Both the position numbers and the translations under genes were made by a program. Below the pieces are notes generated by a model. The model ran no database searches. It had not been told where the DNA came from and worked only from the letters and a program-made list of their open reading frames with translations. Shown here in pieces: positions 34,701 to 46,700 of a stretch of DNA of 64,000 nucleotides; position 1 is the first letter of the stretch, and each line of letters opens with the position of its first letter. The DNA comes from Chamaecrista fasciculata (lineage: Eukaryota; Streptophyta; Magnoliopsida; Fabales; Fabaceae), in contig QANZ01014325.1 in NCBI GenBank assembly GCA_003254925.1, positions 174,792-238,791 on the forward strand, in the 5' to 3' direction.

Positions 34701-37700
34701 TGGTATGACTCTAAAGACTTATCTAGAAATAGAATGCAAGTGTAATCTTATAAAATTTGAAAAAAACTAAAAATTCAAGAATGATGTGCAAGATTAACTG
34801 ATCAAGATGTTGTGCCAGAATAACCTAATGGTATAAAGGTGTTGTCTCTTGAAGAAGAGGTCATAGCCACTTACCAGCCAAATTATTCAATCTTATTTGG
34901 GCAGTAGGCTTCCAAGACTTAATCGCCTTTTCTTTCTTTGGATGCACTATCATCAATTTACCTTCTCATCCACTTTTGAAGAGGTCAATTATATAGTGTT
35001 TTTTCTATTTTGTGATATGTCTGGACAAAAAAAATTATAAATTGACCAAAAATCAAATTGGAGGGAGTTTGAGATCAAAACCAAAACCACGTGTTGAACA
35101 CTTGCTGTAAATTTAATGTCCATTATTTGACTTTTGAAGTTTTACTATTGTTCAAAAGGCAGTGAGTTAAGTTTTTCGATTGCTAAAACAAAATATTTAG
35201 TGTAGTAGTGGTAAATATCTGTAATTTTATAGGTGGTTTAAATTTTTACATGTTAGTAAATTTGTGCCATCCATTTATTTTTATGAGATTATCTTTTTTT
35301 GTTGCAGATCATCAAGCAGATAATATTTCACGATTCATTGCTAGTTACGCTGTTAGCATACCAAATATAGGGGTGAGGAACTTCTCATGAATCTTACTGG
35401 TAATATCCTTGGTGCCATGATGCTTTGAGGCACTTCTGCGAAGCCATAGTTCGCTTCATCCTAGAATCATGGATCTATTTTTAATTTGAGACTTCATTCA
35501 TTATGGGAATTGTGTAGATAATAGTTTTCTCATCTATCTGTATATTCTTTGGAAATAATTTCTTGACAAATGGGTTTGAAATAACAAGAGGTCAAGAAGA
35601 ATGAAAAATTGAAGGAATCTTTAAATGGTAAAGAGCATATGGATTTAAGCTATAGTTTACTGTGTAACAAGGTGAATACTTATGTACAGATTGACATGGT
35701 TTGTCTTTGAACTATGTTCCTGTAAAAATTATTAGCAAGAGGGTATGCTTCTACTAAAAAATTATCTAAGTATATACTTCAAGTAATTGGAACCAGCTAT
35801 ATTATATGTTGATACTTTGAGCTCTTGTTTGTTGTACATGCAGGCATTAGGGCTTCTGACTTCTGAGCTTGTATTCTTGGGATAATGCACTGAAAATTAT
35901 ATAGATCTAGAATTGTGGAGATTCCCTGAAATCTCTTTCATTTCATTTTTTTTGTTGCCAATTAGAAAAAAAAATGGAAGTGTTCTTCATTGATTTTGAG
36001 GTAGTTCACACTGGAAGTTATATGTAACTACAAGATACATAATCGTGGAAATCAGGGAATTAATCACCAAGACAGATTCAGGCCAAAAAAAAAAAAAAAT
36101 CACCAAGACAGATAGCTACTGTACATGCATGTTTTTAGGGATAGAATAAATACGGATTAATTCTTAGGGTTTCAAATAGATTTAACAATAATGGGAAGTG
36201 GGAAAATTTTGCCTAACGGCTTATAAATTTTCTCTTTCCTAATCAAGAGAGCTTTGACTGAGATTTAGTACTCCCCTCAAGTTGATGAGTGGATATCTTC
36301 CATTCCCAACTTGCAATTAATTTCTTGAAATCTTGTTGTAGGAAGGTCTTTCTAGGATATCTGGTAGCTGATATTCTGATGGCATGTATGGGATGTTAAT
36401 TAGGCCACAATCAAGTTTCTCCTTTATGAAGCGTCTATTAATCTGTGTTTGATTCAATCATGTTGAACTGGAATGTGTGTGATACTTATGGCTGGTTGAC
36501 AATACAGTTTTATTGACACTTTGTTTTTGATTCTGAGATCATCCAGAATTTTGTTGACCATAATTGTTCGTATATCCCATTTTCCATAGCTCTGACTTTT
36601 GCTTCACCATATGTCCGTCCAACCACACTGATTGTTGCTTCTCCAAGTTATCAGATTTCCTTCCATAAAAGTAAGGTTTTACTGATGCTGACTATGCAGG
36701 ATCCCAAAATACATAGGATTGTACTTTAAGGTTTGAAAGACAGCTTCTAGTTCTTCTTTAAGATTTTGCATAAACTTTCTAACCACATCAATTTATTATG
36801 CAATGTCTGGCCTTTTGGAGACAAATGAATAAGCTTATCCACAAGCCTTTGATAACTTCTGTGAGAACAGAATAATTATCTCTCTATTTGCTTTGGGCTT
36901 ATTTCTCTTATATTGATGCTTGTAAGTTGTGACGGTTTTTAGCTGGTAGTTAATAGTGTTAAATTTCTTATTGCTAGAATCATGGGAAAATAACTAGGAT
37001 TAAGGGTTAATAGGTATACTGGCTATACATATTGTACTATTTTGCATAGTATTAAAAACTGGACCAAGCGACTGGAACCTGTGACCTGGACACCGAGGTA
37101 TACTGGTCAGTGATACATATTGTACTATTTTGCATAATAGAACTAATTAAATTTTATAGGGGTAGTTCAGTCAATTTGGTTAGAACAAAATAATCCTATG
37201 CCATGAGATTTGAGTAATCCTAACCCCTTAGCTGGGATTAAAAAACTCAACTTTCATGGGATTAAGCGATTCTTGGGAATATAACAATCCTTGGATTATT
37301 TTTTTAATCTGCGTACCAAATGCAGGATTAGTTTAGTCCGAACTTCATAATCGCGGGACTTCTTTATCCGCATACCAAATGCTTCTCTAGGAATAAGTTT
37401 AGTCTAGACTTCATAATTCCGGGACTATCTCTGAGGTACCACGGTGAATAGTATTCCTCTGCTTTGGTCCCTCTATTATTTTTGGAGAACCTGTTTAACT
37501 AAAACTGTTGGAAAAACTTGTTATATACTCTCATCTTCAGATACGGGAATGCGGGACGCCGGGACCTTTAACAAAGGGATTAGTTTCATAGCAGTGCCTG
37601 TGAGGATACTTGGTCAAAGATCAAATAAATAAGGAAATAAGGGAAAGGGGGAATGAGGGTAGACAAGGGCATACCTTGCTCTTCGAAATCAAAAGCTATC

Positions 37701-40700
37701 CATAATGTTTGGCCATGGAGATTTTTTATTATTTTTCCTAGTATCCCTGAATTTTCTGATAATTATTGTTAAATATTTTCTTATCTAACCAATAATGGTT
37801 GTGATTAAGTTTAGATCGGCATCTTTGTTGGTAACTCATGGTGGAACTGTTTTGCGCTTTCCTTTCCTTTTTTTTTTTTAACCATAGCTGCTTTCTCCCA
37901 ATGGAAGTTGGCCCGATACTATCAGAAGTTTTGCCAAGCTTATCAGTTTTACATATTCTTCTATTGTGCTTTACCACGTGAAACTTGACTGTTGTTATTG
38001 AGTATTAAAGAAAACCATGTGAAACTTGACTGGCACTTCAGGTTTTCATTTATGACCTTTATATATGTGTATGCGCACACATACACATTTGATATAACAT
38101 TTTAAAGTTTTTTGCTTCTTTAATGGTTAAACTTAAAATAGCAGAAAGTTCCTCAAATTGGTTTTTTGTGCTTCTCTATAATTAATGTATGTTATATTGA
38201 GCAAGAACTACTTGTTTCTTCTTTGCTGTAATGAGGTTTAAATTTACTATGCTGAAATGTTATGTATTGTATGCAAAATTTTGATTGCATTTGAGAGATG
38301 TCTGCTATTTTATTTCTTTCAAGTTATTTTGTATAATGATGACCTGTAGTTTATTCTTTTTATGAAGAAAAAATAGTTGTACTCAGGTTTCATTAGTGTT
38401 TGACTCTGTTATTGTGTCGTGGAAGGTCGAGGATGCCATCTTGGAATTCAAGGACATGCACCAAAAACTGGAAGTTTCACCTTCCTCCTCAGCATTTGAG
38501 CAGCTTATTAAGTATACATGTGACTTAAGGGAGGTAACTTTATTTAGTTTATTTGCAGAGAATCTCTTGTCCCTTTTGCGTATATTATTTTTATTTAGTC
38601 CTTTTCCTTAATTAAATTATTTTTCATCTTTAACTACTTGAGGTGTAGCTTTTGTTTTCAGAATTCAAATTTTTCTGTGGGCCACAAATGTGATGAAGAA
38701 TGGGGAAATAGTATTTGGAGTAATATGGTCAATGATACTATGCCTCCATTAAAAACCTATTTTGAAAGGAAAAACAAGAAAGCACTTAGATGCACAAGGA
38801 AATTGAAGGAATCAGTATGATAGTCGGTCTTGCACCTGTTAAAGGATCGCCTTAAACACATATCATTATAACTACCCACAAATTTTGCACACATCCACTA
38901 TGATTAACCACTTTGTGAGGTCAACTAATTAGGTGGGGCTCACCATTTTAGTGAATTTCTTTCATTCTATGCTTATCTGTCTCCACATATGACAATCTCA
39001 TGTTAATTACCCCTCTTGTAAGAGGACTCAAATCCCCAAAATCCATATAGTCACACATTTACACATTTACACATTTACTACAATTTCTTTTTTGTATATT
39101 TTGATTTTTTTTTTGTTGCTATAAATAAAATGGTTTCAGAGAAGCTTAACACTTTAGGTTCAAATATGTTCTGATGATAAGTGTGGACAAAAGCATCGTA
39201 GCCAAATACATTGAGGAAATAGTAGAAATGGTTAGTGTAATAGGGTAATATTTCAACAATTTGTCACATGGGTTCTGCAAATCAACCACTTTTTAGGGCA
39301 TTCTTTTGGTAAGGTATATTGATGAAAACACAGCTTCTCCCCAACATTTTTTTGGTGTATTGCTTGTAATAGTTAGGGATCTTGCAACTTGAAGATTATT
39401 TCAGTTTATCATTTTGGCTGCCCTTTTGGTTGGGGTGTGTAATTTTCTGATTGCACCAGAGATGGTGAGTTATTCCTTCCTTGGCCGGATAAGAGTCTAG
39501 GGTGTGTTTGGCATATAGGTTGATTTGTTATTCCTAGCAATGAATTCTCAGGAATGTGATAGAATTCTTTATAAGGTAAACTGTAATCCCGATAATCATG
39601 CTATCTAATTCTTGTGATCCTGTACTAATCTAATCCCTAATTAATCTAAATCTGTAGATATCTGTTACTTCCTAAGTTATATACATTCCATGACAATAGT
39701 TTACGCCATTTTTTTTATTTACTTAAGGACATTTTTCAGTATACTAGAAAAGAGCCAAAAACAAGCACAACTTATGTGAGTTAATGATAAGCAACTAAAG
39801 TCATCTTTTTTTTTTTTTGGTAAAAAAGTCTTCTTTCATATTATTATTAATATAATTTTTTTAAAGAATTATTGAAATAATGATTTAAATTAAATCATTA
39901 TTTCAATAAGACCAGAATAGATAATTTTCTGATATTATTTCTTATGCAATATGTACAATATATATACAAGACTAGGAGCTTCCTAACTACCTACATTAAG
40001 TGTACCTCCTAACTACCTTCATAACTCTTAACACTCCCCCTCAAGTTGGAGCATAGATATTAATCATGCCCAACTTGTTACAAATGTAATCAACCCTCAC
40101 CCCATTCAAAGCTTTAGTAAAGATATCTCCTAATTGATCTCCGGATTTAACATATACTGTGGAGATTATATTTTCTTCAATCTTTTCACGAACAAAATGA
40201 CAATCAATCTCAATGTGTTTAGTTCGTTTATGAAAAACGGGATTTGATGCAATATGGATGGCAACCTTGTTGTCACACCATAGCTTTGCAGGTTGTGAAG
40301 TCTTCACTCCAAGTTCTCCCAAAAGTTGTCGTATCCACACAACTTCACAAGTTGCCTGAGCCATTGCCCTATACTCAGACTCAGCACTAGAACGTGAGAC
40401 TACATTCTGCTTCTTACTTTTCCATGAGATCAGATTTCCTCCCATGAACACACAATATCTTGTAGTAGATCTTCTATCTGCCTTGGATCCTGCCCAATCC
40501 GCATCAGAAAAGCACTCAACATCAATGTGTCCATTATTTCTGTATAAGAGACCTCGTCCTGGAGCACTTTTCAAATAACTAAGAATCTGTTCTAAGGCTT
40601 CCCAATGCTTGACAGTTGGAGAAGACATTAATTGACTAACAACACTAACAGGGTAAGCAATGTTAGGGCGAGTTATCGTGAGGTAGTTCAGTTTTCCAAT

Positions 40701-43700
40701 CAACCTCCTATATCTCTCAGGATCCTCAAATGGTTCCCCATCATCCTTCCGTAGTTGCAATCCTGGAGTCATAGGAGCACTACATGGCTTAGCCCCTAGT
40801 TTTCCTGTTTCAGTCAACAGATCAAGAACATATTTCCTTTGGGACAAGAAGATGCCCTTCTTACTTCTTGCTATCTCAACTCCCAAGAAGTATTTTAATG
40901 GCCCCAAATCTTTTGTCTGAAACTGAGAGTGAAGGAAGGACTTGAGAGAAGAGATACTTGAATCATCATTCCCTATAATGATAATGTCATCCACATAGAC
41001 AACTAACAAAATTATGCCTGCATCGGTCTTCTTATAAAAGACTGAGTGATCAGATTTGCATTTCAGCATGCCATATTGCATGACTACATCACTGAATCTG
41101 CCAAACCAAGCCCGAGGGCTCTGTTTCAACCCATATAAAGATTTGTGCAAACGACATACTTTCCCACGCTCCCCCTGAGCAACAAACCCAGGTGGTTGCT
41201 CCATATATACTTCTTCCTGAAGATCACCATGGAGAAATGCATTCTTGATATCCAACTGATGCAAGGGCCAATTATAGGTTGCTGCCATAGAGAGAAATAA
41301 CCTAACAGATGTAAGTTTAGCCACATGAGAGAAAGTGTCAGTATAGTCAACACCATAGGTTTGAGCATAGCCCTTAGCAACCAAACGTGCTTTGAGTCGC
41401 GCCACAGAGCCATCTGGATGAACTTTGACATTAAATACCCATTTGCAACCAATGACTTTCTTGCCCGCAGGTAAATCCACCAAAGACCAAGTTTCATTCG
41501 TATCAAGAGCCATCATCTCTTCAATCATTGCTTCACGCCAACCAGGATGAGATAAAGCCTCAAGAACCGAACGAGGAAGAGAAACTGTGTCTAGAGAAGC
41601 AACAAAGGCACGAGAGGAAGGAGATAGATGGTCATAAGAGACAAAAGATGAAATTGGGTAAGTACATGGACGTTTACCTTTCCGAAGAGCAATAGGACGA
41701 TCATCGGCGAAATCATGGTCAGAGGAAACTGGATCTAACGACAAAGAGGATAGTGGAGGGCATGAGTCTGGAGCGGGATCACTAGTTTGTCATGGTCGCC
41801 GAGAGTAGACATGTTTTAATGGAGGACGCGTGTCCTCTGAGACTTGCGTAACTGGCGGACATGTGTCATTTGATAATGTGTCTACCGAAGCCTGCATAAC
41901 TGGAGGACGTGTGCCCTCTAACAATGTGTTTACTGAAAATTGAGGCACAGTATAAATCAACAAGTCATCTTCCTCCCCCTCTTCGAGATGCACAGGTGAG
42001 TGAGGAAAGAAAGGAACATTTTCATGAAATGTAACATCTCTAGAAACAAGGTACCTATTAAGATCAGGAGAGAAGCACCGGTACCCTTTTTGGACTCGAC
42101 AATAACCAAGAAAGACACATTTAATAGACTTAGGATCAAGTTTAGTGTGAGGTCGAACATCTCGAACAAAACATGTGCATCCAAATATCCTAGGCTCAAT
42201 AGGAAACAAAGGTTTAGAAGGAAAAAGAACAGTATATGGAATCTCACCATGAAGAACAGACGAGGACATTCGATTAATAAGAAAACAAGCTGTGGATATG
42301 ACATCAACCCAAAATGGCTTAGGAACCTTCATTTGAAAAAGAAGAGCCCGAGCCACTTCTAGTAAGTGTCTATTTTTCCGGTCAGCAACACCATTTTGAG
42401 ATGGAGTATCAACACATGAAGATTGATGAATAATGCCATTTTGTGACATAAAAGACTGAAAGGATCCAGAGAAATATTCTTTAGCATTATCACTCCGTAA
42501 GGTTTGCACAGAAACATTGAACTGAGTTTTGATTTCAGAATAGAAGGCACAAAAGTGAGTAAACAACTCAGAACGATTTTTCATGAAATATAACCAAGTA
42601 ACACGAGAATAATCATCAACAAAAGTAATAAAGTATTTGAAACCTTGTTTAGAAACGACCGGACAAGGACCCCAAACGTCTGAATGGACTAACTCAAATG
42701 GAGATGTAGCCCGTTTATTGACTCTAGGACTAGATGGAAGACGATGATGTTTGGCAAACTGACATGACTCACAATCCAAAACAGATAAGTGATTAAACTA
42801 AGGATAAAGTTTCTTAAGAGAAGATAGGGAAGGATGACCTAAACGACAATGCACATCAAAAGGGGAGAGGACACTTGAGCAAGCAACAGGTCGTGGCGAT
42901 TCCAAAACGTATAATCCTCCAGACTCATGTCCTCTACCAATAATCTGTTTTGTCGTAAGATCCTGAAAAAGACAATGGTCGGGAAAGAATGAGATGACAC
43001 AGTTTAAAACACGAGTGAGTTTACTAACCGAAAGCAAATTGAATGAAAAGTTGGGTAAACTCAATACTGAAGACAAAGAAAGTGAGGGGATAGGATTGAC
43101 AATTCCAGAACCAAGGACACGAGAATTGGAACCGTTTGCCAAAGTAACATGAGATGTGGAAGAATATGGTTGGAAGGTGGAGAAAAGGTTTGGATTACCT
43201 GTCATGTGATCTGTAGCTCCTGAATCAATAACCCATTTAGAAGATGATGGAAGTAGGCATTTAGTGGATTTACCTGAATCAGCAATAGTTGTAACATGAG
43301 AGTTTACTAACTCTCGATATTGGAGAAATTGAGCATATTCATCCTCAGAAATACAAATAGTTTTATTAGCCATCGAAATAATCTTCTCAAAGAAGACACC
43401 AAATGAGAGCAAATAACTAGCAAGTCTCAAAATCCACCACCAAAACAAACAGAGCAACAAATCAACACGTAACTGAAACAGCAAACCAAATGAGGCACCA
43501 AACAATAACCTCAAATCAACAAATGATGGCTGGACAGCAGATTGAAGGCACCAAATGCTAAACGTTGAACTGGACAGCTCCACTAACCAAAACGAGGCTT
43601 CAACCAATAGAACCAAACAAAAAGTGGCTGGAACCTCTGGGTGCTGATCGGAAACCGCCGGAAATAGCCTTCCGACGGCGGCGGAAGAAAGTGGTGACCG

Positions 43701-46700
43701 GAACAACGAGGAACGCGCCCGCACGCGCCGGCGCGTGAGAAATCTGTGAAATCTTTGCAGAGCACGTGTGCCTCACGCGCCACCCTGTTGGACACCGGAC
43801 TCCGGGGAACCGCCGATCGGAACGTTCTCTTTCTTCCTATGGTGGTGGTGACACAAACGGATGCCCAGAAAATTTGGGCCCTAACGTGCAGTGATGATCT
43901 GCACACTCAAATATACGCTGCTAGAAGCGTGAAACAGAGAAGATAACAAAACCCTAATTGCTCTGATACCAAGTTAAACAAGACCAGAATAGATAATTTT
44001 CTGATATTATTTCTTATGCAATATGTACAATATATATACAAGACTAGGAGCTTCCTAACTACCTACATTAAGTGTACCTCCTAACTACCTTCATAACTCT
44101 TAACAATTATATATCATTATAATAAAAAAGAAATTTAGAATTGAACTTATAAATTTATTCTATTTGATTTTTTTCCAGTTATTAATAGCTATAAAGCATG
44201 AAAAAAATGCTTGAATGGCACAATCCTGCCATCATACCAAAATAAAAGGGGTTCTTGGCTCTTGGTCTGTGAAGATATGCTAGTTGTAGGTGCTCCATTT
44301 TTATTTTCCAGTGAGGTTCAACCTCAACCTCTGCTCAAGGTATACCTGTCCATATATTAATAAGGGGTGTACAAATTCTTGAGAAGAGTTGTGGTGGTCC
44401 CCATGGACCACTCAGATCCCACTAGTGAATAGAAAGTAGTGTTTTTCTTTTCATGTTCAATTTCTCATATGTCAGAAGTCATAGGTAAACTTTTGTATTT
44501 TGCTTGTGCCCCTGGCGAACTTGTAGACTTCATCTGGGTTGAGCATTGTCATTTTTATTTTCATTGCAGGTGCATGGAGCTCTGGATATCGGTGATGAAA
44601 TGTGCAAAGCAGGCTTGACCATGTCGTCTGAGGTTTTAAACTCCATATTACGAACTTGTGAGGAAACCTACGAACATAATTTGGTATGACACGTCTTTCA
44701 AGCTACAGCTTCTTGTTTCTTGACCGTTTAATAACTCATTTCATATATCTGGTCTTTCTTTTGTGCCTTTTTCCAAGGTCTATAGGATATATTCGACAAT
44801 ACGTCAAAACAATTTGAAGCCAACCAGTGAAACATACAGGTCTATGATAAACTTGTGCGTTAGGATGAAAGATGTGAGTTGTAAATTGTTCATTTTCAGT
44901 TTACATGCTTATGTACAACTTTTTTTCTATCTTTTCTTATTTTTAATTTGTTTAGACTATGCTTTTAGTTTGAAGAAATATTTTCTGTCAAGGCCAACCT
45001 TGCCTCAAAACTTACGATATCTTTGTTTCTAATGCAGTTTGAACGAGCATATAAAATGCTTGATGATTTGAAAGAAATTAATTTGAAGCCTAATGCAAGC
45101 ATGTACAATACTATAATGGCAGGATATTTTAGAGAGGTGACATTCTTAGATTATATTTTTGTTCTTGCTCTCAGACTTCTCCAGTTTCTCTATGCTTAAA
45201 TTTCTAATATTCATTGTGGCATACCAAATATTGAAAGGCCTAGATTCAGTTTCCCTTCCAAACCAACAATTTAATGTTAAATCTATTCACTTTTGCCACT
45301 CAAGGGGTTCTCCTTTCAATAATTTTTTTTGGCGTTATAAAAATTGCATTAAGCCAAACTATGGTATATTGCCTTGTTGTCAATGTCTGTATAGTTGTTA
45401 TCCAAGTGCAACAGATGACAGATAGGGTGTTCCTTTTGATCCCATCTTCTCCCCATCAAAAACAAACACACGCAAACCAAAAGTTTAAAAATGTCACTTT
45501 TTTCTGAGGAGAGTTGTTTGAAATGGCTCCACATTCTTAATATTGTCAAGTGTGGACTCTGACTGAAGTCTTTGTTTGCATGATGCACATGGAGCGCCAA
45601 ACCTAGACATTTATGATTTATTTGTATTCAGACTGATAAAACTTCTATTGTTGGTTGTATATTAATTTTCTCCTTTACCTTAAACATGAAAGGAATGTGA
45701 TTTGGATAGCATGATGATGATATTAAGTTACCTGAATTGAATTTATGTGATCAACCCAATATCTGTATGCATATTGGTGTTTCATTCTTTATCTCTAGTG
45801 ATTTTTTTGGTTGACAAGGTCAATCCTAGGCCAACCAAAGTTGCCTTTGCCCAATATAGATCTTGATTGCCATTTGTCACTTTCGGACATTACCATATTG
45901 CAAACATAGATATTATGCAAAGTTAGTTGGTCAGCTGATCAAGTCAATATCGCAATGGTCTATTGGTCTCTGTGGATGATTGATTGGTTTTAATGTCTAC
46001 TGTTAATGGGAAATGGTCATATAAATTTTATATCTAGTCTTTAATGTGATGAGATAGCATTTTAACATGTATATGAGAGACTTAATTCAATTAATGCATT
46101 CCTTTTCTCACTTTTTTTCTGTAATTTTCCAGAATAACACCAGTGGTGCATTGAGGGTTCTGAAACAGATGGAAGACGCTGATGTCAAACCTGATTCAGT
46201 GACTTTCAGCCATTTGATTAGTAACTCTAAAACTGAAGAGGAGATATCCAAGGTACGTTGAAATTAATAGTGACAATAGTTTCTTTTATAAATAAATTAG
46301 GATAATTCGGTCATTAATGTAATTATTGACTCAAGGAAATAGCCTGTGTGTTAGCTTTTATTGTATTTATTCTTTTCCAAAGGTTCATAGTTAATTTAGT
46401 TACCTCTGAATTCTTCCTCTTTACTTTGGCTTTATCTTGGATTATTTTCTTCCACATATCTAAAAGTTGTTTGATTATTTTCTTCCTCTTTACTTTTTGC
46501 TCAAATCACACATATGTTGTAGTAGCTAAATAAAATATTCTTTTGACATTTACATTTGATAATTGAAGTAGATGACAATTTTTCTGTCAATATAAATATA
46601 ATAATCTTAGGATTTTGCATCAACCTTTTTGAGATGCTAATTAGGTTTTTTCTTGTAGTATTATGAAGAACTGGAGCAATCCAAAATCCAACCTACAAAG

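Larger units (their letters stand above)
39902..44105 (-). mobile_element. Ty1/Copia LTR retrotransposon, antisense in PPR intron 8
   Basis: The 4.2-kb element lies on the minus strand within intron 8 of the PPR gene. From its 5' end it has an LTR (43974-44105), a primer-binding site (43960-43973), a non-coding leader, protease, integrase, reverse transcriptase and RNase H in Copia order, a polypurine tract and the second LTR (39902-40033). The gag region with its CCHC zinc knuckle is missing. ATAAT on the minus strand flanks both ends (44106-44110 and 39897-39901) and is the likely 5-bp target duplication. The core 126 bases of the LTRs are identical, indicating a recent insertion, yet pol has two in-frame stops. 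It is probably non-autonomous and mobilised by a related element. Confidence 0.9.

Noticed and set aside
34812-34890. tRNA-like 'taacctaatggtataaagg' followed by 'gaagaagaggtcat' in PPR intron 6
   Set aside because: It could be a decayed SINE head, but the B box is not convincing and no boundaries can be set.
43583-43906. 107-codon minus-strand frame as a Copia gag
   Set aside because: It is Arg/Pro-rich leader sequence with no capsid or zinc-knuckle features, and it is in a different frame from pol.
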